Under the pieces are notes generated by a model that was not told the DNA's origin, searched no databases, and saw only the letters and a program-made list of their open reading frames with translations. From Salvia splendens (Eukaryota; Streptophyta; Magnoliopsida; Lamiales; Lamiaceae): a stretch of DNA of 64,000 bases. The number at the start of each line of letters is the position of its first letter. Position 1 is the stretch's first letter. The translations under genes and the position numbers were made by a program. The stretch spans positions 16,391,197 to 16,455,196 of the forward strand of contig NC_056048.1 of assembly GCF_004379255.2 (NCBI RefSeq), read 5' to 3'. This document shows, piece after piece, positions 1-10,072 of this stretch.

Positions 1-1203
1 TATTAAATAAGGATTCAGAAAACTTTGCATCAAGATTGAAACTATAGAGTGAATCAAACAAAGTACCACTTCAATAGAAGTAATTATTTCTGTATAATGT
101 GAATACACTATTTACAAACTTGATTTTAAAACCTAATCTATCCAACCGACTAACAGATACAAGATTTCTAGCACAATCTGGTACATAGAGACATTCCTTA
201 AGATCTATATGACATCCTGTGTCTAAGATCAGTCTGTAGGTCCCGATGCCTTTAATTTGTGCCTTCATCCTGTTTCCCATGAACAAGTATTGTTAACTTC
301 CTTTTATAGGTAGGATCGTACTGAATCCCTGTTCAATATGAGACATATGAGTAGTAGCACCAGAATCTAACCACCAAGTATTATTAGGCACTTCAATAAG
401 ATTCGATTCAAAGCAAACGAACCTGTTATGTTTACCTTTCTTATCAAACCATGCCTTTCTTTTCGGACAATCCTTCTTGAAGTGTTCCGTTTCTCTACAG
501 AAGAAACACTTCCTTTCCTTCTGGATCTTCTTTTCGGGACCTTTAGGATAAGAAGAATCCTTGCGTTTGTCCCTTTTACTTGCCTTTCCCTTACTGGTGC
601 TTTCTCCTCCATGACCCATTAGATTCACAACTTGGCCACCCACCTTCTTTAGTCTCCCTTCCTCTTGTACCAACATGGCCTTTGGTTCTTTAAGGTCCCA
701 TTTATCTTTTATGGTGTTATAATTCACCTGGAACTGGCCAAATTCAATAGGAAGAGAGTTTATGATGAATTGAACCAAGAACTGTTCGTGAACCTCCATT
801 CCCAAGGTCGAGAGCCTTGCTGCCAAGTTTGACATGCGTGTTACATGATCATGAATAGGCTGTGACCAGTCAAACTTTCTTGTATTGAGTTCACTCATTA
901 AGCTCCCTACAATTGACTTGTCGGCCAATTCCGATTGTGAACACTCCTTTATCTTTTCTATGAATTCCCTTGCACTCTCTGTCTTAGGCATAGATGGCTT
1001 AAAACTTTCCGCCATCGTCATCCTCATAAGATTAAGACTTAGCCTGTTAGAGCGCTCCCAAGTCTCATATCGAGACTTGTCCGTTTCGGGGCTCTCTTCC
1101 GTAATGGCTGCAGGCTCATCTTCCGTAAGTATGGCATGGTCAAGTGACATAACACCCAGTGAAAACCGGATCTGTTCTGACCATTCACCATAGTTCTGCC
1201 CTT
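1..1203 (-). pseudogene. copia gag-protease polyprotein fragment
   Basis: Gag packages element RNA and the aspartic protease cuts the polyprotein. The first Met is at 1150, but coding similarity (a KGQNYGEWSEQI motif, typical of copia gag N-termini) starts upstream near 1203 with no in-frame ATG, so the true start is lost or changed. Gag covers about 560-1150. The CCHC zinc knuckle CFFCRETEHFKKDC lies at about 467-508, and the protease signature WLDSGATTHMS at about 345-378. A stop at about 293-295 breaks the frame. Reading resumes at 286-71, where CLYVPDCARNLVSVSRLD is the usual segment after the protease, and is broken again before base 60. The copy is therefore defective. Confidence 0.8.
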
Positions 1204-1740
1204 TGAACTTTACGACAGAGTTTGCAGATGCATATATATTAGACGAAGCTGCAACATTTATACATGCTTACAATGAGTGCTTTGAACTTTAAACACCGAT
1301 TCAGATAACTGTAATAAACTTTAAACAACATGCATTTAAGCAACCTTTGGGCAATACTTAAACACACATACTATCATCGATGCTAGAATATACTTTAATG
1401 CTCAATCGTATCATACACATATCAAATAAGCATGTTGCGTTTGGGTATACATACTACATGTGATACAGTAGACAAAATTAATCCTTTTCGTTTTATTAAC
1501 TTATATACAATGATCCACCTTTGGGTGATCTCCAAGTATATAGATAATAAAGTTATTGACCAATCAACGTTCATGTCATTTAGCATCCTTTAATCATGAT
1601 CAATAAATAAATAACTTTACATCCTTTTCCATAATCATAATATCATATAACAAGACCACTTTGGTGATTAACATGTCATATAACATCAATATGCAACTTA
1701 AAAGGATTAAAAAATAACATGTACGGAATTGTCATTGGTG

Positions 1741-1930
1741 AGTCTAGAGAGTTCGCCCGATCGGGCATTTTTATACCATCTAAACGCCCGGTCGGGCGTT
1801 AGCATCGATGATTCCAGAAAGTTCGCCTGGTCGGGCATTTGTATACCGTCTAAACGCCCGACCGGGCGTTTGTCAACCGACCCACTCTTTGACAACGCCC
1901 GGGCCGAGCATATTATCGCCCGATCGGGCG
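1741..1930. repeat. array of GC-rich palindromes in the copia leader
   Basis: Six copies of a 12-14 bp palindrome of the form CGCCCGRYCGGGCG start near 1754, 1785, 1824, 1855, 1896 and 1917. The first four form two tandem units of about 70 bp (1741-1810 and 1811-1880): each has a palindrome, an ATACC-TCTAAA spacer, then a second palindrome. Mismatches within arms are often at the central two bases, so pairing is largely kept. The surrounding DNA is AT-rich, so the array stands out. Its function is unknown. It sits between the primer site and gag, where structured RNA leaders occur. Confidence 0.75.
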
Positions 1931-2086
1931 TTTTCTCTGTATTCTGAATTCTCCCTTCGATTTTCATGTTTCAACATTCTATGAACATATCACCCAATGC
2001 GCAGCGGAACCAAATAACATCAAAATGAAACATAAACATCCATATTTCACTTTTGAACACTTAATATGGTGAATTAACAAATCTAG

Positions 2087-2103
2087 GTTGGCTCAGATAC
2101 CAA
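2087..2103 (-). promoter_or_regulatory. primer-binding site, initiator-Met tRNA type
   Basis: The + strand reads GGTTGGCTCAGATACCA, which matches the 3' end of plant initiator-Met tRNA (TGGCTCTGATACCA) with one difference. It lies directly inside the LTR terminus TGTTAG at 2105, as expected for priming minus-strand synthesis of a copia element on the - strand. Confidence 0.8.
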
Positions 2104-2104
2104 C

Positions 2105-2620
2105 TGTTAGCCTTCTTTTGATGCTTTACCGATTTCTATACCGAAATCACATTCTAGATTCGTATTAATTCAACCATAACACATAACACATCAAAGAGAT
2201 GATATACCAACCTCCATCCATAGCTTATATTTGATGTAGGGTTGTATTCCACGAGTTGATGTTTCCCCTAAAAGCTGCGGTTGATCTTTTCGTCTCTTTG
2301 GCCTTTCCTTTATGAATTCTTTTGATGAAGAAGAATTCAATATCAATATTACTTTTCTGTATATAGAATTCTGTAGTAAAATTGTGTATATAAAGCTATA
2401 AAATCTGATTGTATATATAGGCAGCACACAACCTTTCAAGAAGAGTCGTGTCCGTTCGTTCACACCTTTTCATATAAACATCAGATTTATCCTACAGCTT
2501 TTAATATTCTATACACATTAATATACACATATTTATATCATCTATGCAAGACAAGAGAAGAGGGTTATCAATACACCCGATTCTAATTCTTTAATCGAAA
2601 CCGATCCATCACGGTATCGT
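2105..2620 (-). repeat. 5' LTR of the copia element (outer edge approximate)
   Basis: The inner edge is set by TGTTAG (CTAACA on the coding strand) next to the primer site. A TATA-like CTATATATAC on the - strand near 2411-2420 may be the LTR promoter. No second LTR copy is in the window, so the outer end and target duplication cannot be fixed. Confidence 0.5.
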
Positions 2621-2719
2621 CTTTCATATTAGATTCCAACTGATATGTTTGAACTTGATCTTTATTATTAAACCAATATCTACATAGGTCACATATATGA
2701 ATAAATATTCCTACATATT

Positions 2720-5112
2720 TGTTTCTTTTGGGCCGACGGGAGTGATTAAAGGATTGGGAGTCTAATTTGCTTACTTAGGCCTAATTAAGTAAAAAGGAAT
2801 AAGGGAGTTTGGATGCATCAATTACTGTATGTTTTGGGCCGAAGTAATTAACCTGTTGAGTGGAGCTGTGAATAGCCGGCCGACATCGCCCGCGAAATAT
2901 CAAAGGAAGATGAAGACGGCGTCCAACAATCACCAAAAAATTTCAGAATTTCCAAAAAAAAAATATCCAACGGTAAATGAATATCATATAAGATGTGTGC
3001 TTTGTTTCTTTAAATGAATTATTTTCTTAAAGTCTTATTTTGTTTCGCATGTTATGTTATTTAAAAAAGGTGTTTTTCTTGCACACTATTTTAAAACCGG
3101 AATGGAAAGTCGATTTGAAGAAGTAAGCAAACGAGGTGGGCTCTATTATTTAAATCATTTATTTTCAATGATATGTATATGGTGATATAAGGGTGGTTTA
3201 AATTTTATGTCATGCCGTATTTTCTATTTTAAATTGTCCATCTGATTGTCTACTAAGATAACATCCTACTAGACTTTGATGGTTAACGAACTCGGGTCTA
3301 ACTAGGGTCTAAGCCCCAACTTAGGCTAGTGCAATGATAGGGATTGTGAGTCGTCTTTTGGGTCGGCCGGCCCAGTGATCGAGTTTGTGGCTACATTCTC
3401 ATTTCACACTATGGTTTGGATATGGTGTATGATGGATGATTGATGATGATTGAAGCGCGGGTATGTGTGTGTGCTGCTGTGTGTGGTCGGTGTAAGAATG
3501 CTACGTATTTACAAAAGTAAACTCTTAGGTCCAGAGGATTCGCGAGAGGATAGGGTCTAGGAGATCATGAACTTTCAGAATTCAGTCGTTGTCACAACAA
3601 CCCCGCTTCAAAGCCTCAACCCTCTATACTATTGGCTAGTATAGGGAAGTCGGGATCGAATCCACGAGGATGAAAGGGTTAGAATGCATTAAGAAAACTT
3701 TGGAGGGTTGGGCTGCTGCCACGCAACGAGAGGGTTGAGTTTTAACTACTAGACATGAGAAATTAAACCTAATCTATCCTGACTACTAGATCTGGAGAAT
3801 TAAAAATGCTTTAAATAACGATGCAATCATGATTCGAGAGAAACTTAAGATCATCCTCCAAATTTCCTAGGTCAAGTAAATGAGTTCCCTAAAATAGCTA
3901 GACACAAGACATGCAAAAGTAAACGACAAAACAGATTTCCCTAACTGACTACTGACAGAAAGGTGCAACTAACAAACTAAAGCGGATCTGATTCTAACTA
4001 CCGATTATCATCATCTTCTTCATCAAACAAACATGAACTAGAACGAAACAGAGCATAGAAACAGAGCATACTTCAAATTGAACGATGAACGCTATGATTA
4101 AACTAAAAACTACTAGATATAACCTACTGGACCAAGCAAATCAACAATAACAGAAGTTTCCATGCAGATCCAAACATACGTACTCAGATTCAAACATTTA
4201 AAGGAAATCTACACTAGATCCATCAGATTCAACACCAACAAAATTTAGATCCATAACTTCCAACTCTGATTCAAACCAACAACCAATGAATCCACTCAGA
4301 ACTCTGATTCAAACCAACAACATCCAACAGTTGCGAAAAGCATCCAGATCAGTAAATACACAGTCAGAATCAGAGCGGAAACAGAAAATAGAAACTAGAT
4401 TAAGCATCAAACTGCAAATGTAGCCTCAAAACAGTAGCCTAACTTCTGGTAAGGAAGTCGGCGATAGTAAGTACGTGCAGAAAATTAAAATTATTTCTTC
4501 GCCCTTATTAGGACGGTGTTACACTTCCAAACAACAGAAAACACCACACTATACTACCCCAGATCTCCCATGAAACCAAATGCGTGAGCTAAGTGGTGAG
4601 TGAATTTAGAGAGCAAGACGAAACACTTAAGGAATTTTCTAACTAAGAGACTCTTTATTTTCGCAAGCTTCCTTGTATTTATAGGCGTGGCTCAAATCCC
4701 TAGGGCAACGGACTTCGTGATTTGACATTTGTGCCCTTGAGGATTTCGCTCTTTTTTCTTCATTTTTTCTCTTCTATTTCCTCTGCCCCGGTAATTGATC
4801 TTCATTCCTGGGTCTGAAAGATTATTCACGCACCTGAACTTATAAGTACGCGTTAGCACCGTAGAAAATACATAATTTATACCCAAAATAGATGCATGAA
4901 ACGAGCCTTATCAATGATGATGATAGATGGTTAAGCAATCAAGTTTTATTGATGAAAATAATTTTAGTGTTCTCGGTAATTTATTTAAAGTAAAACCCGA
5001 GATTCACTCAACGGTGGCTTGACATAACTTTATTGATGAAAATATTTTTGGCATGAGTTCACTGAGTGCATCAAGTACTCAGCCCTGCATGTGTTTTCCC
5101 TATGTGCAGGTT
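2720..5112 (+). mobile_element. gypsy-type LTR fragment interrupted by a solo LTR
   Basis: Blocks here recur, diverged, in the LTRs at 5831-8573 and 52531-59364. Examples are GAGGTGGGCT near 3135, the AACTCGGGTCTAA...GTCGGCCGGCC block at 3290-3375, and the CTTGACATAAC...CTATGTGCAGG block at 5020-5112. The match stops at 5112, exactly where a hAT-like end begins, so the LTR 3' tail (GTCGTGACA in the other copies) is missing. Bases 3451-4913 belong to a later insertion. The left limit is approximate. Confidence 0.65.
3451..4913 (-). mobile_element. Athila-type solo LTR with 5-bp TSD
   Basis: On the - strand this 1463-bp unit begins TGATAAGGCTCGTTTCATGC and ends CCCGCGCTTCA, the same terminal pattern (TGATAAG...TTCA) as the LTRs of the two Athila-like elements at 10-31 kb. 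It is flanked by ATGAT on both sides (3446-3450 and 4914-4918). No internal region is present, so it is a solo LTR left by LTR-LTR recombination. It shares the block GGACGGTGTTACA (about 4513) and the GGGATCGAAT-type block near the 3' end with the other family members. Small reading frames inside it have no support. Confidence 0.85.
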
Positions 5113-5457
5113 TAGGCATGCACATGGATTAAAAACCGTCGGTTCCGGTTCAGAACCGGCGGTTCACGGTTCAACATTTTCATGAACCGGAACCGGCCCA
5201 CCAAGGGTTCCGGCAGTTCCGGTTCCAGTTCAAAAAACCGCCGGTTCATGGGGCGGTTCAAAACGACCGGTTTTTGGCCGAAACTGCCGGTTCCGGGCTA
5301 GTTCGGCGGTCCGTAATTTTTTTTACATTTTCTTATTTATTTATCTATGAATGCGCGTAAATAAAATTTAAAAAATCACGATAAAAATTGTAATTTTATT
5401 GAGATTACAAGTTACAACAATTACAAATCACAAAAAACTTGAAGTCTTAAACAAAAA
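5113..5457. mobile_element. hAT-like transposon end (truncated)
   Basis: TAGGCATGCACATGG at 5113 is followed by a dense cluster of direct and inverted GAACCGG/CCGGTTC motifs to about 5310, then an AT-rich stretch. Clustered subterminal ACCGG motifs next to a TAGG-type terminus are typical of plant hAT (Ac/RICESLEEPER-like) elements. The opposite end and the 8-bp target duplication were not found, so this is a broken copy. The family assignment rests on pattern only. Confidence 0.45.
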
Positions 5458-5830
5458 ATGGTCACCCCCACGCCGAGTGACCAGAGAGAGGAGACTGATA
5501 AGATGGTTGAGGGTCTGGACCTCGCATCTGAGTCAGTAGGTCACGACGAGCCAAGAGATGACAGTACTCATATCCGCGTGGAGACCCAGAATACTGCCCA
5601 GGACAAGCCTTCAACACAAACAGAGAAGAGACCGGAAGAAGATGAAGACGAAGATGAGGACAGGTACCGCAAGGAGAAAAAAAGGAATGGCAAAGCCCCT
5701 GTTACAAAGAAGCCAAGCAGCAAGAAGCAACGCACAGTCGTCATCACGAAACCAGATCAGAGAGCCCCACCGCGCCGAAGGGAGCCGAGCGACAACGAAT
5801 ATACTGCCAGTGAAGAGTCGGGATCCGACA
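5458..5830 (+). pseudogene. orphan charged ORF, truncated by an LTR
   Basis: An open frame starts at ATG 5458 and continues 124 codons to 5830. There the start of an LTR (TGTAACATCC) interrupts it and adds seven foreign codons before a stop at 5853. The product is hydrophilic and low in complexity: an acidic run (EEDEDEDED) at residues 62-70, a lysine/arginine-rich stretch with nuclear-signal-like KKPSSKKQR, and an acidic serine-rich end (EYTASEESGSDS). I see no catalytic or zinc motif. It resembles the accessory 3' ORFs of Athila-type elements in composition only. It may be a retroelement ORF or a host fragment; function unknown. Confidence 0.35.
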
Positions 5831-8573
5831 GTGTAACATCCCAAATTTTGTGACATTTATTTAAGATATGTCGATTGGAAATTTCATTTATGAAATTTAA
5901 ATTGTTGCTACGTGATTGAGTTTGCTTATGTGGAATAAATCGTCATGGGGAAATTGGAATGAAGTGCTAGTTATATTTAATGTGGGAAATCAATTTAAAT
6001 AAAGATCACGCATCTTGTTCTAGCCAAATAAAGTGGCTATTGTCGGCCTCTCCAATTATTGGAATTTTTCTTGGATTTAATTAATTGTTTTGGGATATTC
6101 ATCTAAATTAAATCCAAATCAAATTATCCCTAAATTGTGCTACATGAAACTCGAACTCTAACCTATTATTTTTGTGAGTTTCGGATATCCTCTACTTGAA
6201 TTAGAGGATGAATTAGTTTCTTTGATAAAAATTGTACCTTGTTGATTCCTTCATTTATTTTAAATCCAGTTAAATCTTGCCACATTTATTCCCTCACCCC
6301 AATTAAATTAAGAGTTGCATTATTTCCTTGTGGCTAATTAAACCAATTTTCGGCCCCCCTATTTGTAGAGGAGAATATATTTGTTTCCTATTTTGTGGAA
6401 TTCCCTTTATTCAATACCAAATTAATACCTAAGCCAAATTAATTGGGGATGTGAATATTTTCCTTCTATTGTGTCTCCATCCCACACTTTGTTTTAGCTT
6501 AATTTCCTTGGGGGAAATCTATTTTATTGCTGCCTATTTTATGGGAGTCTTTTCCTATAAAGAAATTACCAAATTTAAATCATATTCTATTTAATTGAGG
6601 ATTTAAATAATTTACTTGTGCACACCATCAAGATTTTCGCCCCTTCCCTCATTATTTCATACTTGGAGATTTAATTTACTTTGTTTCCTTGTTTATGGAA
6701 TATTCATTGACTTATTTCCTAAATTGTGAATCTATTTCTCCCCAAGTAAATACCAAATAAATTCCTTATTGAATTTATTAACCTAATTTTTGAAATTTTG
6801 CCTTCTTTTTAATTGTTGGATTATATTTATTGGCCTCTATTTTATTCCTCCACAATTAATTAATTAATTAATTAATTTATGGGATTAAAACTAGGACTAT
6901 ATAATCACCTAAACTAAACCCTAGCCCCCATTCTCCCTCATAATTTTCGTGCCTCACCTCTCCCCCCTCTCTTCAACCTCTCCAAAATTTCTTCCATCCT
7001 TGTTCTTGCATGCATTGAAGTTTTATTTTCAAGAGTTCCCGATGAATCGCAACAATCTTTGCTTCTACCGTTTGGTTTTCGATTCAAGAAGGTATAACTA
7101 AATCTTTTCCTCATCTTCTCCATTGAAACCTTGTTCTTGATTCATTCATGCATATAGTGAGTGTAGGAATCACAGATCGCAAAATTAATCGGTGAGAATT
7201 TGTGTTTGTATGAGAAAAACTGTGAATGTGCGATTGTGAATGAATATGTGTAAAGTTTGAATGATTCATTGGTGAATGATGTGTGGTTATATGAGAACAT
7301 GATTGTGAGAACCTTTTGAAGCATGTTTGTGTGTGGTAAGCATGAAAAAATGTGTTTGGTTGAATGAGGAAGAAACCCTAATTTCAAAATTTTGAGACCT
7401 GAAAACTGTGGTGTTCGGACAGTGGATTCCAACGTTGTTTGACTGACCAAAGGATCTTATTTTGGTTCGAATTTTTAACTGAGTAAACTTCAAGGTGTTT
7501 TCTGTGTGGTGTGTAAATTTCAGCCCCTTCTGATGAAATATGAATATTTAATAAATTTTTGAAGTCGACTGCGCAATTCTGCCAGAAACTTGTATTCTCG
7601 CCCAGAACGTTTCGTTTTCTATTTGACCGACCAAACTGCATTAATGTTTTGACTGAGCAATCGACATGATTTGAGTGAGAAATTTTAACTGGATGAGCTT
7701 GAATGTGTCTACTGTGTTGTGAACAAATTTTAGCTTCATATGAGGTCGGATGGATTTTTGGTGATTTTTACAAACAAACCGCGCAGTTCTGCCAGATTTG
7801 TTGTTATGTGGAAATATCACTTGTTGCCAAGTTTTAATGAATTATATGATGCATGTATAATTTTGGAAGGTATCCTGTGACGTGATTATGTGTGACACGT
7901 TGAGAAATATTATGGCATGTTGTTCCTTAGGTTGATGAATGTTGGGATGGATAAATTAAGGGAATGATAAAAGGAACGATAGGACATGCATGGTAATGTG
8001 AATTTATGGAAGGCTGATTTGTGTTGTGATGATTGGCAAGGGTTATCGTGTGTACGTGAGCACAAGGAACGAGGGTTGCCTTAAGTGGATATTGAATTGA
8101 TTAAACCAACGAGGTGGGCTTTCTTTACAAATCTTTTTATTTTTCGAAAATATGATGTGGTGTTATAAGGGTGGTTTAACTTGTTATGTCATGCCATGGA
8201 TTGTTTTGATTGAGATTGTGTGCCTGATGCCTAGTTCGTCTGAGTTTACTCCGTTAGCTTATATGACTGTGTTGTGAAACGAATTCGGGTCTGAGTAGGG
8301 CCGCAAACCCTATCAGGCTGTGTACACTGGTGAGATCGGGAGCCGTCCTTGCTAGTCGGCCGGTCTCGTGGGCGAATAGTGTGGCCACACTTTCGTCGCA
8401 CTGTGGATTGATGATTGTGATTGATGGATTGTTGAGAAAATGGGGAGATTATTTGACTGGCCAGTCTATGAAATGTTTTTGTGTTCTCGATGATATTTCT
8501 TTACTACGTATAAAACTCGAGATCACTGGTATGGATGACATAACCGTATAAATGTTTTCGGCATGAGCCATTG
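5831..8573 (+). mobile_element. long gypsy-type LTR, 3' tail missing
   Basis: It begins TGTAACATCCC, the usual start of plant chromovirus-like LTRs. It carries the same ordered 3' blocks as the 52.5-59.4 kb LTRs: GAGGTGGGCT at 8110, CGAATTCGGGTCTGAGTAGG at 8280, GTCGGCCGGTC near 8357, and GGCATGAGCC at 8560. It stops at about 8573, where an LTR end in the opposite orientation (TGTCACGAC) is joined. No coding potential was found; small frames inside look random. The sequence around 6300-7200 is very AT-rich with four tandem ATTA units near 6857. Confidence 0.65.
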
Positions 8574-9187
8574 TGTCACGACTGCCCCTTAGGGTTAATA
8601 AAAGCGGACGATCGTGATAAAAAGGGTTTTAAAGGACATTCAAAGAAGGCTAGGGTTTTCAATAAAAGTGTGACCAAAATTTAAGTTTAATAAATAAAGC
8701 GACCAAGAGTAATTACGTTTAATAAATAAAGGACTAAGGGTTTAGCATTTATTCAAAAGTAACGAGTTTTCAAATATCCCACATAAAACAGTTTTAGTTT
8801 AAATAAAAGTATGTAAAGAAAACATCACAGCGGAAGCATCCAAGAGAAGAGTGACGTCATGTGTGAGGACACAACGACACTCGGAGTTTCAAAAACTACC
8901 ACAATTCATTATTAATTCCTGCTCAACACCACCAACCGCTCGTCGCCGCTCAACCTGCACATAGAGAAAACATATGCAGGGCTGAGTACTTTTGAAAATA
9001 CTCAGTGGCTCATGCCGAAAACATTTTAATAAGAGTACATATTATCATGCCATACGTAAGTAACCATCGGGGTTTGAGCTTTATAAAGGCCTGAGGCATC
9101 AAAATATTTTCCATTTTTCAAAATAGCGACTGCGCAATCATTTTTCCCCATCGTCATCAACCATATCTGCCAATACAAAATGAAAAC
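8574..9187 (-). mobile_element. inverted LTR 3' tail
   Basis: On the - strand this ends ...GGGGCAGTCGTGACA at 8574, the terminus found in the related LTRs (GTCGTGACA). It contains, in order, a GGCATGAGCCACTGAG block (about 9000-9020) and CTGCATATGTTTTC...CTATGTGCAGG (about 8953-8985). It is the 3' part of an LTR of the same family as 5831-8573 but on the opposite strand. It was probably inserted into that LTR; the matching end of the insertion is gone. On its right it meets an Athila LTR fragment at about 9187. Confidence 0.55.
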
Positions 9188-10072
9188 ACGAAGGCTAGGC
9201 ATAAATTTAAACCAACTCTGCTCGGATTCACGTCGGATGCTTAATCCACTCCGGATCCAAGCGATCCGAACCAAACAACAACCTCAATCAACTCCATAAC
9301 TTCCGATCTAACAGATCTAAACCGATCAACACCGAATTACAACGATTCCACTCAACTCAGCTACAATACCAAATTCAAACCTCCGATTCAACCACCAACA
9401 AACTCTGATCAACCCGATCCAGCCATTACTCTGCACATATTCAAAGAACAATTGCGAAACGCATCCAACACAAGTAAACTAACTCAAACTGCAGAAAATC
9501 ACAGAAGTGAAATCAGAAATCAACATCAACGACATGGCAGAAAATTAAACTTGCATTAAACACAGAAATATTCAGTAAAAACAGAGGGCCGAGCTCCGAA
9601 CAGCGAAGCTCGGTGAAATCCACAAAATACGAGAAAGTAAAATGGAACTTGTTTCTTCGCCCTCGACAGGACGGTGTTACAACCCAACTGAAATACGAGA
9701 AAGCGAAAAGTGAACCCAAAATGCAAACCACCCCAATTTCCCTCTAAGAACCCAAGTGTATAAAAGAAAAGTGAGCTACGAGCCATAGACTGTTAATGAG
9801 GCCTCCACCGAGAAGGTCCCTCCAGAATGCATGCTTCCTTCTTTATATAGGCGCAGACTTAATCTTCTAGAACCTTCGGCTCCAAGATTTCCTCCGTCTT
9901 GCAATTTCCTTCATAATGCTCACTTCTTCGCCAGTTTCCTCGGACATGTGATTGTCCTTTTCTTTTCCTGGACCTGGCGAAATTCTTCTACACACCTGGC
10001 TTAAAACGTGTGTTAGACCCAGTAAATCCTCGAATTTATCCCCTAGACCTATGCGTGAAATTAGCCTTATCA
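9188..10072 (-). mobile_element. Athila-type LTR, 5' part, inverted relative to element A
   Basis: On the - strand it starts TGATAAGGCTAATTTCACGC at 10072. It follows the + strand LTRs at 25719 and 29455 nearly base for base, including the TTGTAACACCGTCCTGT block near 9667, until about 9188, where similarity stops. It directly abuts element A coding sequence on the + strand, so A has lost its own 5' LTR and most of gag here. A coding-looking stretch reading from 9952 into A includes about 40 residues that are merely antisense LTR. Confidence 0.7.

Larger units (their letters stand above)
1..2620 (-). mobile_element. Ty1/copia retrotransposon, 5' part, truncated by window start
   Basis: Read on the - strand, the order is LTR (about 2620 to 2105), a primer-binding site like initiator-Met tRNA (2103-2087), a long non-coding leader (about 2086-1204), then gag and protease running off the window at base 1. 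The zinc knuckle and the protease active site define a copia polyprotein. Integrase, reverse transcriptase and the 3' LTR would lie beyond the window. The right-hand LTR edge is uncertain because the partner LTR is not visible. Confidence 0.8.

Noticed and set aside
1707..1967. Open frames on both strands across the GC palindromes
   Set aside because: They exist because the palindromic repeats lack stops; composition is repeat-driven and there is no domain.
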